Position numbers and translations under genes: made by a program. Shown here in pieces: positions 1-12,490 of a stretch of DNA of 64,000 nt. The stretch comes from Edolisoma coerulescens (lineage: Eukaryota > Chordata > Aves > Passeriformes > Campephagidae), in NCBI GenBank assembly GCA_013397115.1, contig VWZW01002598.1, positions 62,001 through 126,000 on the forward strand, read 5' to 3'. Numbering within the stretch: the stretch's first letter is position 1; each line of letters opens with the position of its first letter. Below the pieces are notes generated by a model. The model was not told the origin of the DNA. It was given only the letters and a program-made list of their open reading frames with translations, and searched no databases.

Positions 1-118
1 GCCCATTAGCTAAGCACCATAATAGAGGGCTACCATCTTGATTATACAATATTCTTTGAATGGCTGATTATAGAAGTTTAGCATTTTAAATTGATGAATG
101 CTCACTGTTTGCTAACTT

Positions 119-348
119 TTAATGCTCTTCCAACAGCACTATTTTTAAAACTGTAAAATGCCATGAGCTTCTAGAACTGTTTTTTAATTCGAAAGTCAGT
201 ATTGGAACTTGTGTTTCTGCTGAAATAGGAACAGGTTTTGAAAAATTAATATCTTTAAGAGTTTCCAGAGTATTATTAAAGTACTGTCGCAATTGGAAGG
301 CAGAAATCAAGTTCATTTGAAAACCTCTTTGTGGGTTATTAACATTAC
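119..348 (-). other. Candidate 3'-terminal coding exon (unconfirmed)
   Basis: On the minus strand a pyrimidine-rich tract ends in AG at 350-349. It is followed by an open frame that runs to a TAA at 119, about 75 codons. The frame starts with NVNNPQRGFQ and ends WHFTVLKIVLLEEH; its composition is mixed and protein-like, with no cysteine. The first two bases complete a split codon, so the exon would enter in phase 1. That matches the phase in which the other candidate at 4770-4875 leaves. I recognise no domain and cannot name a family. Frames of this length are frequent by chance in this AT-rich DNA, and the AG|GTAATG junction could as easily be a meaningless match. Confidence 0.2.
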
Positions 349-2732
349 CTTTAAACAAAAGAAAAATCTTGTGAGACAATGGGATGGTTACTACCCAGCT
401 CTACAGAAATGTGTCCCACCACTCCGCAGAGATCTAAAGTGATTGCTGCTTTGCTGTAGGAGGAACTACAGTGACAGGTAGACATTTCTAAAGTCCTTGT
501 TCATTCATTATTTAGCCAAAACATTTTCCAAACTTCATTAGTATGTGCAGAAGCACCATGCAGTCCATTTCTTTGGATCCATCAGGGTAAGCTACTTGTA
601 AGAGTAATCAGGTATGTGGCAGTATTACCAAAAGGCAGAGGGGACACTGTTCTCAAGGCTGTGTGCCACTACTATCAAACCACTGAGATAATTCTGGTGA
701 ATTAGTTTATTCTGGTGTTTATTTGTTTATTTCCTACGACAGGTTAGTAATTTCATAAAATACCTTTCCATTTATATTCCTGTAATTCAATTGCTTAGAA
801 TCACCAGGAACATTTTCACAAAGCAAACACACAGAGACAAGGTCTGATTCTTTCTTTCTTATGCGTTCCTGTTGTCATCCTTTCTTTAAGGTGCTGGGTT
901 TGATCTTAGATAGATAGGAAAACCTTTACCAAAAGTAATTAGAATGGTAGGATGGTATAGAAAAGAATAAATTATTTCAAGCAAAATACAACAGAGAAAT
1001 GCATAAAAAACTGATGCATTTCCTTAGATATTTTCTCAAATTAAAAAAAATAATAAAAATAACAATTATCTTTTCCTTTTTTTTCAAGTTTTCTTATTTT
1101 TTCTACAGGCCTTACTAACTATATAATACTGTGTTTTAGCTATTCACACTGGAGTTACATGAGACAGCAATTTAAAAACAACCATATAAAGCTGATGCCT
1201 TTGTTTCCTTCCTATGCATTCAGCTGTGGGTTAGGTCAGCAATGACAAGTTGCTGGCAGTACAACAGACTAATGGCTAAAATATTTGTGAACCCAGCTAG
1301 GATAATTTTTTTAAAAGCAGTACACTGTGATCACCAGGTGATGGAAAGTCTTTTCTTTGTGGATGCAAACACTGATGATAAGAGGATGAAGAGGAAAGAT
1401 TTAGGGCATGAAAAATAAATCTCTTTGCTTCTTCTTGCAGAAATTAATAAAAATAATACCTTTTCCAAATTACAAATCAAATTTGAAATAATATATGCAG
1501 GCTTTTCTATGGCATTACTTACTTCTGTCTCACAGTACACCTTAACACAGCTCTTCATTTTCCATCTAATGCAGCAGATAGGAATGCAGATACATGGTTT
1601 ATTGTTTTTAATTAAAATACAAAGCATATTGTACAACATGTGCTCATAATTTATTCACTTCAAAATTAATATGTCCCAAATATGTGACTGAAATCTGTAG
1701 AAGTAAAGAAAATGAGTCATATGGACGAGTCACATGTAACTAAGAATTGGTAACCAAGAACTGGGACCAAAGCTGTTTCTGGTTTACTGCTTGAAAGATC
1801 TGAATCGCTTCTGGCAGTTTTAGCACATCATTTGGATCTCAGTTGCATCAACAGCATCAAATCTTTTCCTCATTTTACCTTAACATAATATTAAATAAAA
1901 ACTGAACAGTAGAAAATACAATTTTAGTTGAACAGTATGTCTGCAGGAATTTTCAAAACACTTACAAGAATGTAGCTGAAATTTTGGTATTCAAACTGTT
2001 ATGGAATGGGACTTATCTGCCTCTTGGGTTTAATTTTTTTTTTTTAATTGCTATGTATTTCTCAGGGAAAAACCGACATTGTTGAATTCTCTTTCCTGTC
2101 AAACCACATTTCTTGTCCTGAAACAATGAGATCCAAAGGATTTTGCATGAATAGGGGTTAGAGTTATAGGTTACTATTTTCACTATGCAGACAATGCAAT
2201 AATGGTGACTAAAAGAAAGCATACAGTCTGGGTAGAACCTAAATCACAAGTGCTGCTTGTAATTTTAAAACAGTAAATACTGAGCACAGGATGAAAAGGA
2301 CTATAAAAATCCATCAAAGTTGTGGAGGCATGTAAACACACCTGAGATTCTAAGTTGAAAATATTAGGATGGTACTAGCAGTGTAAAATTCTGCAACATC
2401 TGATGAACTTAAAAGGATGTAAATTGAGATGAAACAACAAGAAATCCTATAGTGATACTCAATCAAAAAATTTATTTGGAGAAAAATTATGGAAATTCCT
2501 TTTTTCTAAGCTATTTAAAATTGGCAATGAGCTGGAGAATAAATTAAAAGGAAAGCCCTGTATTGAGAAGTAATTGAGGAAGGATACATTGACAGGATGA
2601 CAGATCAATTTGTTTCTAATACCTGGGATTTCTAAAGCACAGTTAATATCCTGCAAGAATGTGCCACTAATGCTTTGCAGAATATATATTAAGTGTCAGG
2701 AGACAATACATATACTGCACTATGTAAACATC

Positions 2733-2754
2733 TTTTTTTTTTTTTTTTTTTTTT
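2733..2754. repeat. Homopolymer T run (22 bp)
   Basis: Uninterrupted run of 22 T. It is not attached to a recognisable retrotransposon tail. Birds' main LINE, CR1, ends in an 8-bp repeat rather than poly-A, so this is best read as simple slippage. Confidence 0.9.
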
Positions 2755-4315
2755 CAATGACCAACTGAACTTTTTGAACAGCTGATGAAGTCTGCAGTCA
2801 ATTCCCAAGTCCTGGCTTCTACTCTGCCCTATTGTTTTTTAGTGCTTGAATAGGTTTTACTAATATCTACTTCAGAAGCTTTGCAACTCCACTTCTCCTA
2901 ACCAATAAATACATTTCAAGGATTTTTATGGGTCTTGTAACATTTTAAAACAAGCCAGCAACATGCATATTTACATTGCTTAACAAATAAATTTCTGATG
3001 TTTTACATCTTTCTGGTGCAAGGCAGGGCACCACAAAGGCTAAAAATCCACAAGCCCTGACCCTTATTAATATTGCCACTGGCAGTAGGAATGGAACACA
3101 CAGAGTTGCAGATCATTTTTTCACTGCTTCAGAACATATAGAAATGGGTAGAAATTCATGATGATTTGCTAGATCAGCATCAGAGCCATTTAGCTGTAAA
3201 ATCTCACATTGGGTTTTTATACCACTCTGAACACAAAAATCCCCCCTTAATTTAAAAGCATACTGGAGGCATTTCAGACAAGAATAGCCTCTGTGCTATG
3301 GAGACAGTATTCCATGCTGCCATAGGTAAAAGGAGAGGCTGCAGTGCTAAAAATCAGTTTCAACTCCCACAGAGATGAACAGCAGAGGAGTAATCAGCAC
3401 AGGTATTCACAGCAAACAAGGTGAGCATGGGAGCCCTCTGCATCTCCTGTCATGAGACTGATATCATCACAAATAAACAAGGAAGCCAGGAAAACATCAT
3501 AGTGGGATGGTCCTTGGCCACCTATTAAGTACTATTAGGAAATATGATGATTACCTTGAGCAGATTACAAAGACTGTCATTCTTGCCCATTCATGTGATT
3601 TGGATTAGCCCCTTGAACACAAATATCGTGATAGGTTTCTTAATGATTCGGTTCATTTGGCATTACTGAATTATCATAACTCCATTACATCATTTCAATA
3701 GGCTTTTTCATTTCCAGTGCTTTACAAATACACAGAAATACAAGTCCAGAGATCTTTTTCAGTGAATTCTAGTGTATATCCTTATACACTACATGCAGTG
3801 TTCTCTCCTGGAAAGTCAAAGCAAAGCCAGTGCTACTGGATAGGCAGTACTCTATAATAACATAGCAGCAAAAATGATATCTTGACAACTTGTAACACTT
3901 AGGTGATACCTCATATCAAACACTGGATCAATTCCCTACTAGGAAAAGCTAAAGATTAAAATCTGCTTTATGAGATAAATAAAATTGTAAATTTGTCCCA
4001 TATCTGACATCCTATTTCAGATATATATGCTGAACACCACTGATGAAATTAGTAGTTTAATGAAATATACATACATATACAGGAAAGTAAAAGTTGTATC
4101 TACCTCTTAGTCCTATAAAACAACAAATTTAAATATCTGCTTCATGAAAAACAGTTAAGTACTGAAACAAACTTTTGGTATTAATATTCACTTTCATGCC
4201 AAAAACACTCACAAGAAAACTCCTAGAGCCTTTTCATACAAATTTGTGATCTAATTTATGAAATCTATTTAGTATATATTTAGCAATAGTGTAAGTATTT
4301 ATTAGAAATATTCAT

Positions 4316-4353
4316 TTATAAATTTAGCTTATAGTTATAAATTTAGCTTATAG
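4316..4353. repeat. Perfect 19-bp tandem duplication
   Basis: Two identical adjacent copies of a 19-bp unit beginning TTATAAATTTAGC, at 4316-4334 and 4335-4353. Perfect identity suggests a recent local slippage or repair event. Confidence 0.9.
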
Positions 4354-4769
4354 GCACTGAACCATTATCACAAATCTCAGACTATTTAGCTTTTTTCTTT
4401 CTCAATAATTCATGATACTGGAGTTCTGAATTTACACGACAATTTCAAGTTTCAGTTAAAAGCAAAGACATGACTTTCATAAGCAAGGAGAAAAGTATTA
4501 AATCCAACATTAAAATGCAAAGACCATATTTTCCTACACGCTAACTAAATCTCATGTTCCCTTATTGACAAGGCAACAATCATTTATCATTTTAACATTC
4601 ATAGAGAGAATGTGATAACACACCCAACAAACAGAGTAGCACCTTATCACTAGTTAAAAAGGAAAAAAAAAAACCAAAAACCAAAACCTAAACCAGTTTT
4701 TTTAATGGAGATACATGTCTTGAACACTTAATTCTCAAGAGTGTAATTTCCTGTATTTTAGAAACTTAC

Positions 4770-4875
4770 TACTGTAGGCATTGCTGTAGTATGTAGCCAA
4801 ACAGAGATTCTGATCAGATTTGAAACTTCCTGAACTTGACTCACAGTTATCTCCATTTGATTTCCTACAGCTGGT
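4770..4875 (-). other. Candidate cysteine-rich coding exon (unconfirmed)
   Basis: On the minus strand a strong acceptor-like tract (CTCTTTACTCCTCTTCAG) ends just before 4875. A donor reading GTA|GTAAGT follows 4770. The 106 bases between are open in one frame: 35 codons plus one base, so the exon would exit in phase 1. The peptide carries three cysteines in about 24 residues and is rich in Ser and Asn (TSCRKSNGDNCESSS, then LCLATYYSNAYS), as in a small extracellular disulfide domain. No family is identified. The exit phase matches the entry phase of the candidate at 119-348. This may be chance; the open length alone is not significant. Confidence 0.2.
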
Positions 4876-5220
4876 CTGAAGAGGAGTAAAGAGCTGATTA
4901 GATTGGAGACTGAAACATTTTCAGCAGGTGGAAGTAGAGAGCAGAAAAAACCCTACGTTTGTTTGCACACAAGACAGGCAATTTTGGGGGTGATCTCTTT
5001 TTGAAAAGCTGTGTCAGCTCTTGCTAAAACCATGAACAAAATCTAAAGAATAATTTACCGTGGTTTTACTAAGTTACATAAAGTCTGTGAAAGACCTAGG
5101 AAATATTATTTTCATGAGAACTCAGTTCTGTCCATTAGGACAGCCCCTATTTAAAAGCTCATGTCATGTTTTCCTTTTTGTCTCTGAACCAGCATTACTA
5201 ACAGTTTAAATTATTACCTG

Positions 5221-5315
5221 CAAAAAACCCCAAAAAACAACAACAAAAACCAACCCCCCCCCCAAAAAAAAAACCCCAAACAAACAAACAAATAAAAAAC
5301 CCAAACACACCAACA
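5221..5315. repeat. A/C-rich low-complexity tract
   Basis: About 95 bp made almost only of A and C (runs of C up to ten, A runs, CAAA units). Similar but separate tracts occur at 29752-29789 and 49026-49112, all A/C-rich on the + strand. Confidence 0.9.
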
Positions 5316-8300
5316 AATTGTGTTTCACATTGAAGTATGATCCCCTACATGGCTCTAGTACTCACTATTTCAGCTAAATTCTGACTCAGGCCTATAGCAA
5401 TTGGGACCCAGTACCTACACAAAGTCCTCTTTCTGGAGAGGACAAACTGCCTCAAGAGTGCTCACTTATAAAGCACATGATATAATGCCTTAATCAATGT
5501 ATGTGAAGCCTTCTGCTTCTTCTTTATGTTGTCACTAAAATGACATTATTTTTCCTACACATCTTTCTTTACTGTGTGTCTTGGCTGATCTGATACTGGA
5601 ATTAATCATTTGTCTGGCAATCAGTGAACCATCACTTGTATGATACCTTACTTAGTCATTCTTCAAAGTCAAGTCTTTGAGACTTTGAGAAAATTTTTGA
5701 AGTTAATTAAACCATTTTCAGGCATTAATAATTCCCTTTGTTGCAAGAGGTTTGCTTCTGTGTTAGCATCCAAAGAAAAATACTGAAAAATATTTACATC
5801 TAAAATAGTTCAAAATCAATCCTATAACGTGCATGCACGGAGCATTGTACAAAGCACAATTTCCCCTACTTTTAACTGCTTTCTTTTGTTAATAAACCTA
5901 GATATTTATTACAGTTTTTCTGTGAGTTTAGCAAGTAAATGACACAAAAGACTCTGTAACTCCAATCTTAAAGTTATTGACTTATTTCAAACTAGAGGAC
6001 TCAGTCCTGTGTTGTCATGATTAAAAATATTAGGTACAGATTCCAAGTTAAAAATATTCACTCAAGGCAAACATTCTGATCCAGGTTAGTGTTACTTCTT
6101 TACAATTTCATTAAAATTTAATTTAAATAATGTAAATGGAGCAGCCAAAACTACAATAAACCACCCCATTTTTTTTAAGTCTAGTATCTACCTCCAGTTG
6201 AGTGAACCAATTTAGAATATTAAAACTAAAAAAAAATAAAAAATTAAATAACTCATGTCTATACTTCATTTCTTCAGTTGAGAAAAGTAAGCTAGCAACA
6301 AATCAGTTAATCTAAGCACTTCTGCCCACAAAAATGGTATGCCACTAAAAGCAATGTGGAACATAGGGATTTTTGCAGCCTTATGGTACAGATAGATAGG
6401 GAGGTGAGGAAAGCTAATTCACTCCTCTACCTTAAAAGCATCAGAGTGATGTCATCACAAGCTTTTTCTTGTAAAACACAGTCATGTCATAAAGATAAAC
6501 TAATTCTCCTCAGCCCCACAAGTCTGCATCCAGATATCTCTGATATCCAGTATAACCCCAGAGATTACAAAACCAAATGAAGACCACAGTGAGGCCCTTT
6601 CTCATACAGTAAGAAATAAATGTCCTTTTTATTCATAAATGAATATCCCTATTTCAAGCTTGTCATTTTTTTCAGTCAAGTTGTATATATCAAAGCAAAG
6701 TTCACATTATACAAGACAGGCTGAGGCTACACAAGTCAACAAATACTTTGGAGAAGGAATGGAGGAAACAAGTCTCTTTTACTCTCCAGGCTTTTTGAAA
6801 ATGGAATCATGTGGATGGAGGCAGGTCTGCACAGCTCATCAGAACCCAGAATGTATTCCTTTGCTGGGTATTTCCTGCTGTACTACAGGAGAATCCCTAC
6901 TGCGGAGGCAGTTTGTATTGCAAGACTGGCACGGCAGCCATGCAGTGCAGAGCTGCTGTCAAGTTGGAAGTGACACTGTGTGCCTCTATCCTCAGGGCAA
7001 GTCAAGAGCAGTGCGACTTTTATCTCTGCTAGCAGACAATTCTGCCTCCAGGGCAGGCTTCTATCTTTACAGCAGGTATTTTTTCATGTCAGCCACATGG
7101 CTGAGCATCCAAAGCCCAGCAAAACCTACAGCCTAGAGTGACACATCTCCAGCTGCAGCAACAAACCCAGTCCATACTGTGCCTCCAGGTAGGAGTTCTG
7201 ACCATCCTTTTATTTGTTGCAATGGTTTAACTTCTTTTTCCATCACAGTTCGGTATGTGGAACTTTGGCTGAAGTGGAAGACCAATTTTTTATGCCAATA
7301 GACCCTCCTGGCAGACATGATGTGCCCGCTGGAGCAGGCTGACACACCAGGGTGGGTGTGGGAGCCCCGCTGATGGCCTGGAGGTTCTGTAAGCCCCACA
7401 GCAGAACTGTCTGCACTGCCTCCTTCTGGGACATGATGATCCAGCTGTTTTTCAGTGTCAGCAGCTCTTTCCTTGGAGAAGTTGCAATCCCGGCTTGGAA
7501 GCACACTGGTAAATGATACTTGGCATGCCCACTGCCTGCAGGGCAGATACTGCTCTGGAAGCAAATGTGTTTCACATTACAAGAATGACCCAACTCCCCA
7601 CTTCTGGCAGAATCAAATTCCCACTCTGGATCACTAACACTGTAATTTCTGCTTTTCAAGGCAAAGATCTTTAAGCAGTTGGCACCGCAGGTATAGTGCA
7701 GCACTGGAAGGGAAATTTGAAGGCCGTGTTGTAGTGCTTCCCTAGAAACAAACAGTGAGACTCATCTGTGAGAAGTAGTGAAACTAATCCATAAAAAATC
7801 CATGAGACCGATCATATAAACTTAACCTCACTGGAGGGAAGGCCTTCAATGAGGACCACAGCTTATTTCTGCCAGAAACATCATTTTTAAAAAGAGCATC
7901 ACAAGAAACAGAACTGATTCTGCAGAATATGTGGAACCCTTCCCAGACCTCATGCTGCATTAGTTAAAACTTTATGTTTTCCAAGCATGGCTTAAATTAA
8001 ATAGAATCCATTCTTTGCCAAAATATGATATTTTTCTTTTCTACATCTACGATAAATTCTTCCATCTCTATTCAAAATAAGCAAAGTTTTGCATTACATT
8101 GATTAAACTGCACCATCTGAGGCAACTGTAAATGTAATAACATCTATTTGCCTATAAAAAGTATTTCTATAAATACGTATTTTTAGAAACACATGTATAC
8201 CTACATTTAAAGTAACAACTTGTAGCACCCCCAGAGGTAAGAAACTACTTGAAATAGTTGAAGTTATGGTTACTTGTGACTGGTTTTAATGTGTTACAAG

Positions 8301-9345
8301 TGTTAAAGCTGTTAAGGTTTCGCTGCATGATCTGCTGTTTCAAAGCCACAAGGACATGATCTAACTCAATTATAACCCACAGCTGACCTGTGAAGCTGTA
8401 TTAGCTGAACTTACAAAAGAACCACCAGTACCACAAAGTAACTCAGTACACACGAGTCTGATGTTCATGGTTCATGTGTCATGTTTCACAGGTCATGGAG
8501 AGAACTCCAAAAGGAGATTTTGACAGGCTAAGCACAGTATGTAAGATTAATAGAGCAAACAAAAACAAAATAATGATTTTCTGCTTGCAAGTACAACAGA
8601 GAATTCCATTCTTTTAGAAAATCTTTATACTATATCATGGTATATCCTTCTCAATGGAAACAAACACTTTTCCTCCCAGATGTACTGCTTTTCTCAAACC
8701 ACATAAAGTGCCATATACATTACTGTTGTATTGTTTGTAAAGATTTTGCAAGACAATCTATGTCAGTTTGTAATTTACAAAGAAATTGAAATGACTTTTA
8801 AGCACTGTGTGTAAACAAGACAAAAACTATCAAATGCCAAAAAAAATCTTTCTATTTCTTTTTTGCCTATCCTATTCCTCACACAGTCCTGGAAAGCAGT
8901 GAAAGGTGGAGAAAGAAGGAGCTAGAGTACATGTAATTCTGAATATTTTACAATGTTGTTAATTGTGTTATATTGCATAGTTCCCAGCAATCCAATGCTG
9001 CAATCGCACAGCATATAGATATAGCATATACACATAGAAGCAGACATGTGGTGTAAACTGCCATTAAAAGGTGACAATAATATTAAAAACAAAATCTAAT
9101 AAGCATGGGATCTTTTGAAGACATTTTAAGACAGTATGAAATGGAATGTGACTCTGCTGGCTCGTAATTTCAGCACTAGCTACTGTACAAACAGCTTGAA
9201 ATTACTGATTGCCAAGCCTTTGCTTTATATTTATTGTATGTTTATACATGTATGAACATTTCTATATTATACAAACTTTTGTAATTTTTTTCTCATCGTC
9301 GATATACTTTCCCATGTGAAACTGCTAGGAAGAGTTTTTATTCAT
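5316..9345. other. Unique non-coding stretch with a GC-richer block
   Basis: No gene or repeat family recognised. The part from about 6770 to 7740 is clearly richer in G and C than its surroundings and is poor in stop codons. It therefore produces several overlapping open frames on both strands (the longest about 165 codons on + and 153 on -). None shows a recognisable domain, and the frames contradict one another. It could be an old unrecognised repeat, a lncRNA exon or a local composition shift. Confidence 0.5.
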
Positions 9346-9408
9346 GGATTGGACTTGATGATCTCAAAGGTCTTTTCTGGCCTAGTTAATTCTGTGATTC
9401 TGTGATTA
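9346..9408 (+). mobile_element. CR1 LINE, 3'-end fragment
   Basis: About 63 bp matching the conserved CR1 3' terminus: GGACTTGATGATCTCAAAGG, then TCTTTTCTGGCC, ending in two copies of the ATTCTGTG-type 8-bp repeat. The element is severely 5'-truncated, the usual fate of CR1 insertions in birds. No target-site duplication is visible, also typical of CR1. Confidence 0.85.
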
Positions 9409-12400
9409 TTTATGCACTGACAAAGTGTTCCTTGAGCTGTGGAGGCCAAATCTTCCATTGCAATATGAGTGTGCACATTGCCACTGTGAATGCTCAGATG
9501 GGCTTCTGCTCCTCAGACTATGCACCTTGTGTGTGAGCACATGTAAAATTGTGCTCAAACACCCTCAAACATTCACATTAATCTGAGGGGGTTTAGCCTA
9601 AACACTTTTAAGAGAAAAAGTCAAATCCCACAACCTTGTCTAGGTATGATAACACTGCACTACAATTTTTGGCCTGAATTTGTAGAACTATTTCACATAG
9701 CGCTCATGGATTTCAACATGAGCAGCATCTGTTGAGTGCTTGTAAAAGTGAGACCATATGAATTTGTCACTGTATGACAAGAATTCAACTCACCTTAATC
9801 TAAGAGGTCCTTTTGATGTGCAAAAAGACCAATAAAATAGGCTTAATTTAAACAAATGCTGCAAGACAATTCTTCTGCAGTTCCCTGAGAACAATCCTTT
9901 CATCACTGATACTAGAGATATTTCTCAGCAGGAAAAACTCTTAACTTATTTTGATGCTTTTCATTGAGAGCTAGCAAGAATCTCAATTTCTAATAGTGAG
10001 TTACCCAAATCCTGAGATTTAAGAGAGAATTTTATTCATAATTTCAAATATATGAAAGAACAGCTCCTGAACAGAAGAAAAAACCCTATGATTTTTAGAT
10101 ATCTTCACAGAATTATTGCTGATGGGACAAGATTATTATTAAGACATGACTTACCTTAAAAGCAGATAGCGTTTATTTTAAAAATTGGCTTACTGGAATG
10201 CTTGAATCCTACATAAAACAACGTGATACTTACAGATGTCATCCCAGTGCAGTTGCTAGTGTAAAACTAGAAGATAAACATTCAAAGCAGAGAAAATACA
10301 TTCCTTTCTACTCAAAGTTCTTAGCAGGGTGATAAATATTTTGGAAGTGATTATGCATTTGCTAAAAGTCATTTTATTTAAATCCCTTAAGGAAGAGTAT
10401 AGCTGCCCATGAATATTAAGATTCATCTCACCTGGTTTCAAACTGTTGCACTAGAGATATTAATTTTTGAGCTAACCACCCTGAGCGCTCTCTAAAATTG
10501 CTGAGGATAAACAGACATTGTGCATGATGTAAGTGGTCTGTTGCAGACATCTGCCTCGGGATGAGATGAGCTGTATCTTAGAGTGCTTTCTTTTCTCCCT
10601 TTGCTGTAAAAATTATGATAATAAGCTACTAGTCTAGTTTAAGCAAAAGCAATATCTACAGTTTGGTGGGATGTAACTTGTAAAAATGTAAAGTCAACTT
10701 AAATCCAGCAATGTTGTCAATATACGAGAGCAGGCCTACCTCATATCTGACCTTGGTGTCACAGCCTAGTGGGCCAGGCTGAGGATACAGTAGGACACTA
10801 AGCATAGACCCATACAAAATGGTACACTTGAAACTGTAATTACGGTAAAGAAGACAGAAGAAGTAATCTGGTTAAAATTTAAATGTTTCAGAGTTGGAGT
10901 TTTATTAATGAACCAAAAATAAGCAAAACTTAAAATAATTTAAAATAAATGCTAAAAATGTCATTTCGTTCTAAAAAAGTTGGGTTATCACTTTGGAAGT
11001 TCAAATACTTCTTAAGCTAGATCGATTTTCTAACAAAACCTGCTGTTTTAAAAAGACGTCAAATGTTCTGCTTTGCTTATACCAAACTAAAATGGTCACC
11101 ATTTCTAATACAAACCATTTATTTAAATGTATTAAAAATGCTTTCCTTTTATGAGATAAAAAAGTCACCAGGTACTTGAACTTGAAATTATTTCAAGCTC
11201 CTGTTCTGTTCAACGCTTATGTGTATTTCACAGATACATTTTACACAGATTCATAGTATTTGCTTAAAAATCCAGAAATGCTGTCAAAAGGCCTTACATA
11301 ACCTGTAGTAGGATAAAACGTGTGGATAGTCCAAAGTATCCTTTTCTTTGTTCCAAGTAGTTTCCTAAAATAAATAATCTAGAGTACAGACTATGTTCTC
11401 ACTAACATTGATTCAGAAATAAATTGCCATATATTAAGGCAAGATTATCTCAATTAAAAATAGTATAGGCTGTATGAAATCAAAACTTACATTTAAATGC
11501 AGTTAATCAATGAAATGTGAGAGAATGGAAATTCAATAATATTCAGAATGAAATATCCTGACTCAATAGTTTAATTAAAGTCTCACTTGCATTGACTGTG
11601 CTTTAATCTTTGGTCTTGTACATTTACTGAAATGTCAGCAAAAGGGTGATGAATACTCAAAATAATTAGAAATACAGTAAAAGAAAAAAAATAAATCTAC
11701 TAAAGCATAATATAATAATTCTGTATTTTTCTTCTTGAAATAAGAAGGCCATGAGATTTCCATTGTTCCAGAGTCCCAAACAGCCTCCCATGTGGAAAAA
11801 TGTGGTACAAGGATGGTGATGTGAATCTCTAAGTACACTCTGAAGCTCCTACACAGCCCTGAGTTTCTAATAAGGCTGGAGAGCTATAAAAAGAAGCTTC
11901 TTTGTAAAGCAGCTCCAGTATTTGAAGAATCTTTGTAACTTTGCAGACAACTCCCGTCAGCTGTTTAAATTTTTTCCCACAAAGACAATAAATAATAGTA
12001 TTCATCAACAAGACCACAGAAGACAGCAGTGAAAGAAATATTGCTAACTTGATGAAACAAAATCAGAAGAAATCAGGAAATTATTGATATGAGGTTTAGA
12101 AATACGTGTTCAGACTTAGTCAAGCAGGAAAACCTTTGGTGAACTGAAGAGGGAGGCTTACTAATACAAAAGAAAGCCCAATTCTCTCCACAGATACTGC
12201 AGTTGTGCAACAGAAAGGTTAGTAATGTGTACTTCTGTAACTCTTATATTTGGATTATTGTTGTTAAACTATACCTATGTGGTTAGAATCACCATAAGCC
12301 ACGTAGCTTCAAGGCAATCACAACATCAGAATAAGAAAAGTCACCAACAGAGCTCACTAAAACCAACAAAAAAAAAATCAAAATTAAATTAACTCCATGT

Positions 12401-12490
12401 GGTTTTTTTCTGAAATATGACTGTAGACTTTAAAAAGAAAAATATGTGCCTTCAAAAAAAAGAACCCACAACATGGTGGGGACATTTCAT
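9409..12490. other. Unique AT-rich non-coding stretch
   Basis: Nothing recognised: no gene, repeat family or RNA gene. Short open frames on both strands look random. Confidence 0.55.

Larger units (their letters stand above)
390..5220. other. Unique AT-rich non-coding stretch
   Basis: No recognisable repeat family or gene. It contains a 22-T run at 2733-2754, a perfect 19-bp tandem duplication at 4316-4353, and the weak exon candidate at 4770-4875. A 43-base segment at 1523-1565 on the minus strand has an acceptor-like start and a perfect GTAAGT donor, but its only open frame (WKMKSCVKVYCETE) does not match the phase of the neighbouring candidates. Confidence 0.6.

Noticed and set aside
1523..1565. 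43-base minus-strand microexon with a perfect GTAAGT donor
   Set aside because: Too short to judge, and its only open frame does not match the phase of the neighbouring candidate exons.
2641..2668. 28-base minus-strand segment between TTCTTGCAG and CCAG|GTATTA
   Set aside because: Splice-like ends, but the length is below usual exon size and the frame stops if joined to the nearest candidate.
6639..7704. Overlapping frames of 143-165 codons on both strands
   Set aside because: They are mutually contradictory, show no recognisable domain or splice structure, and are explained by the stop-poor composition of this block.
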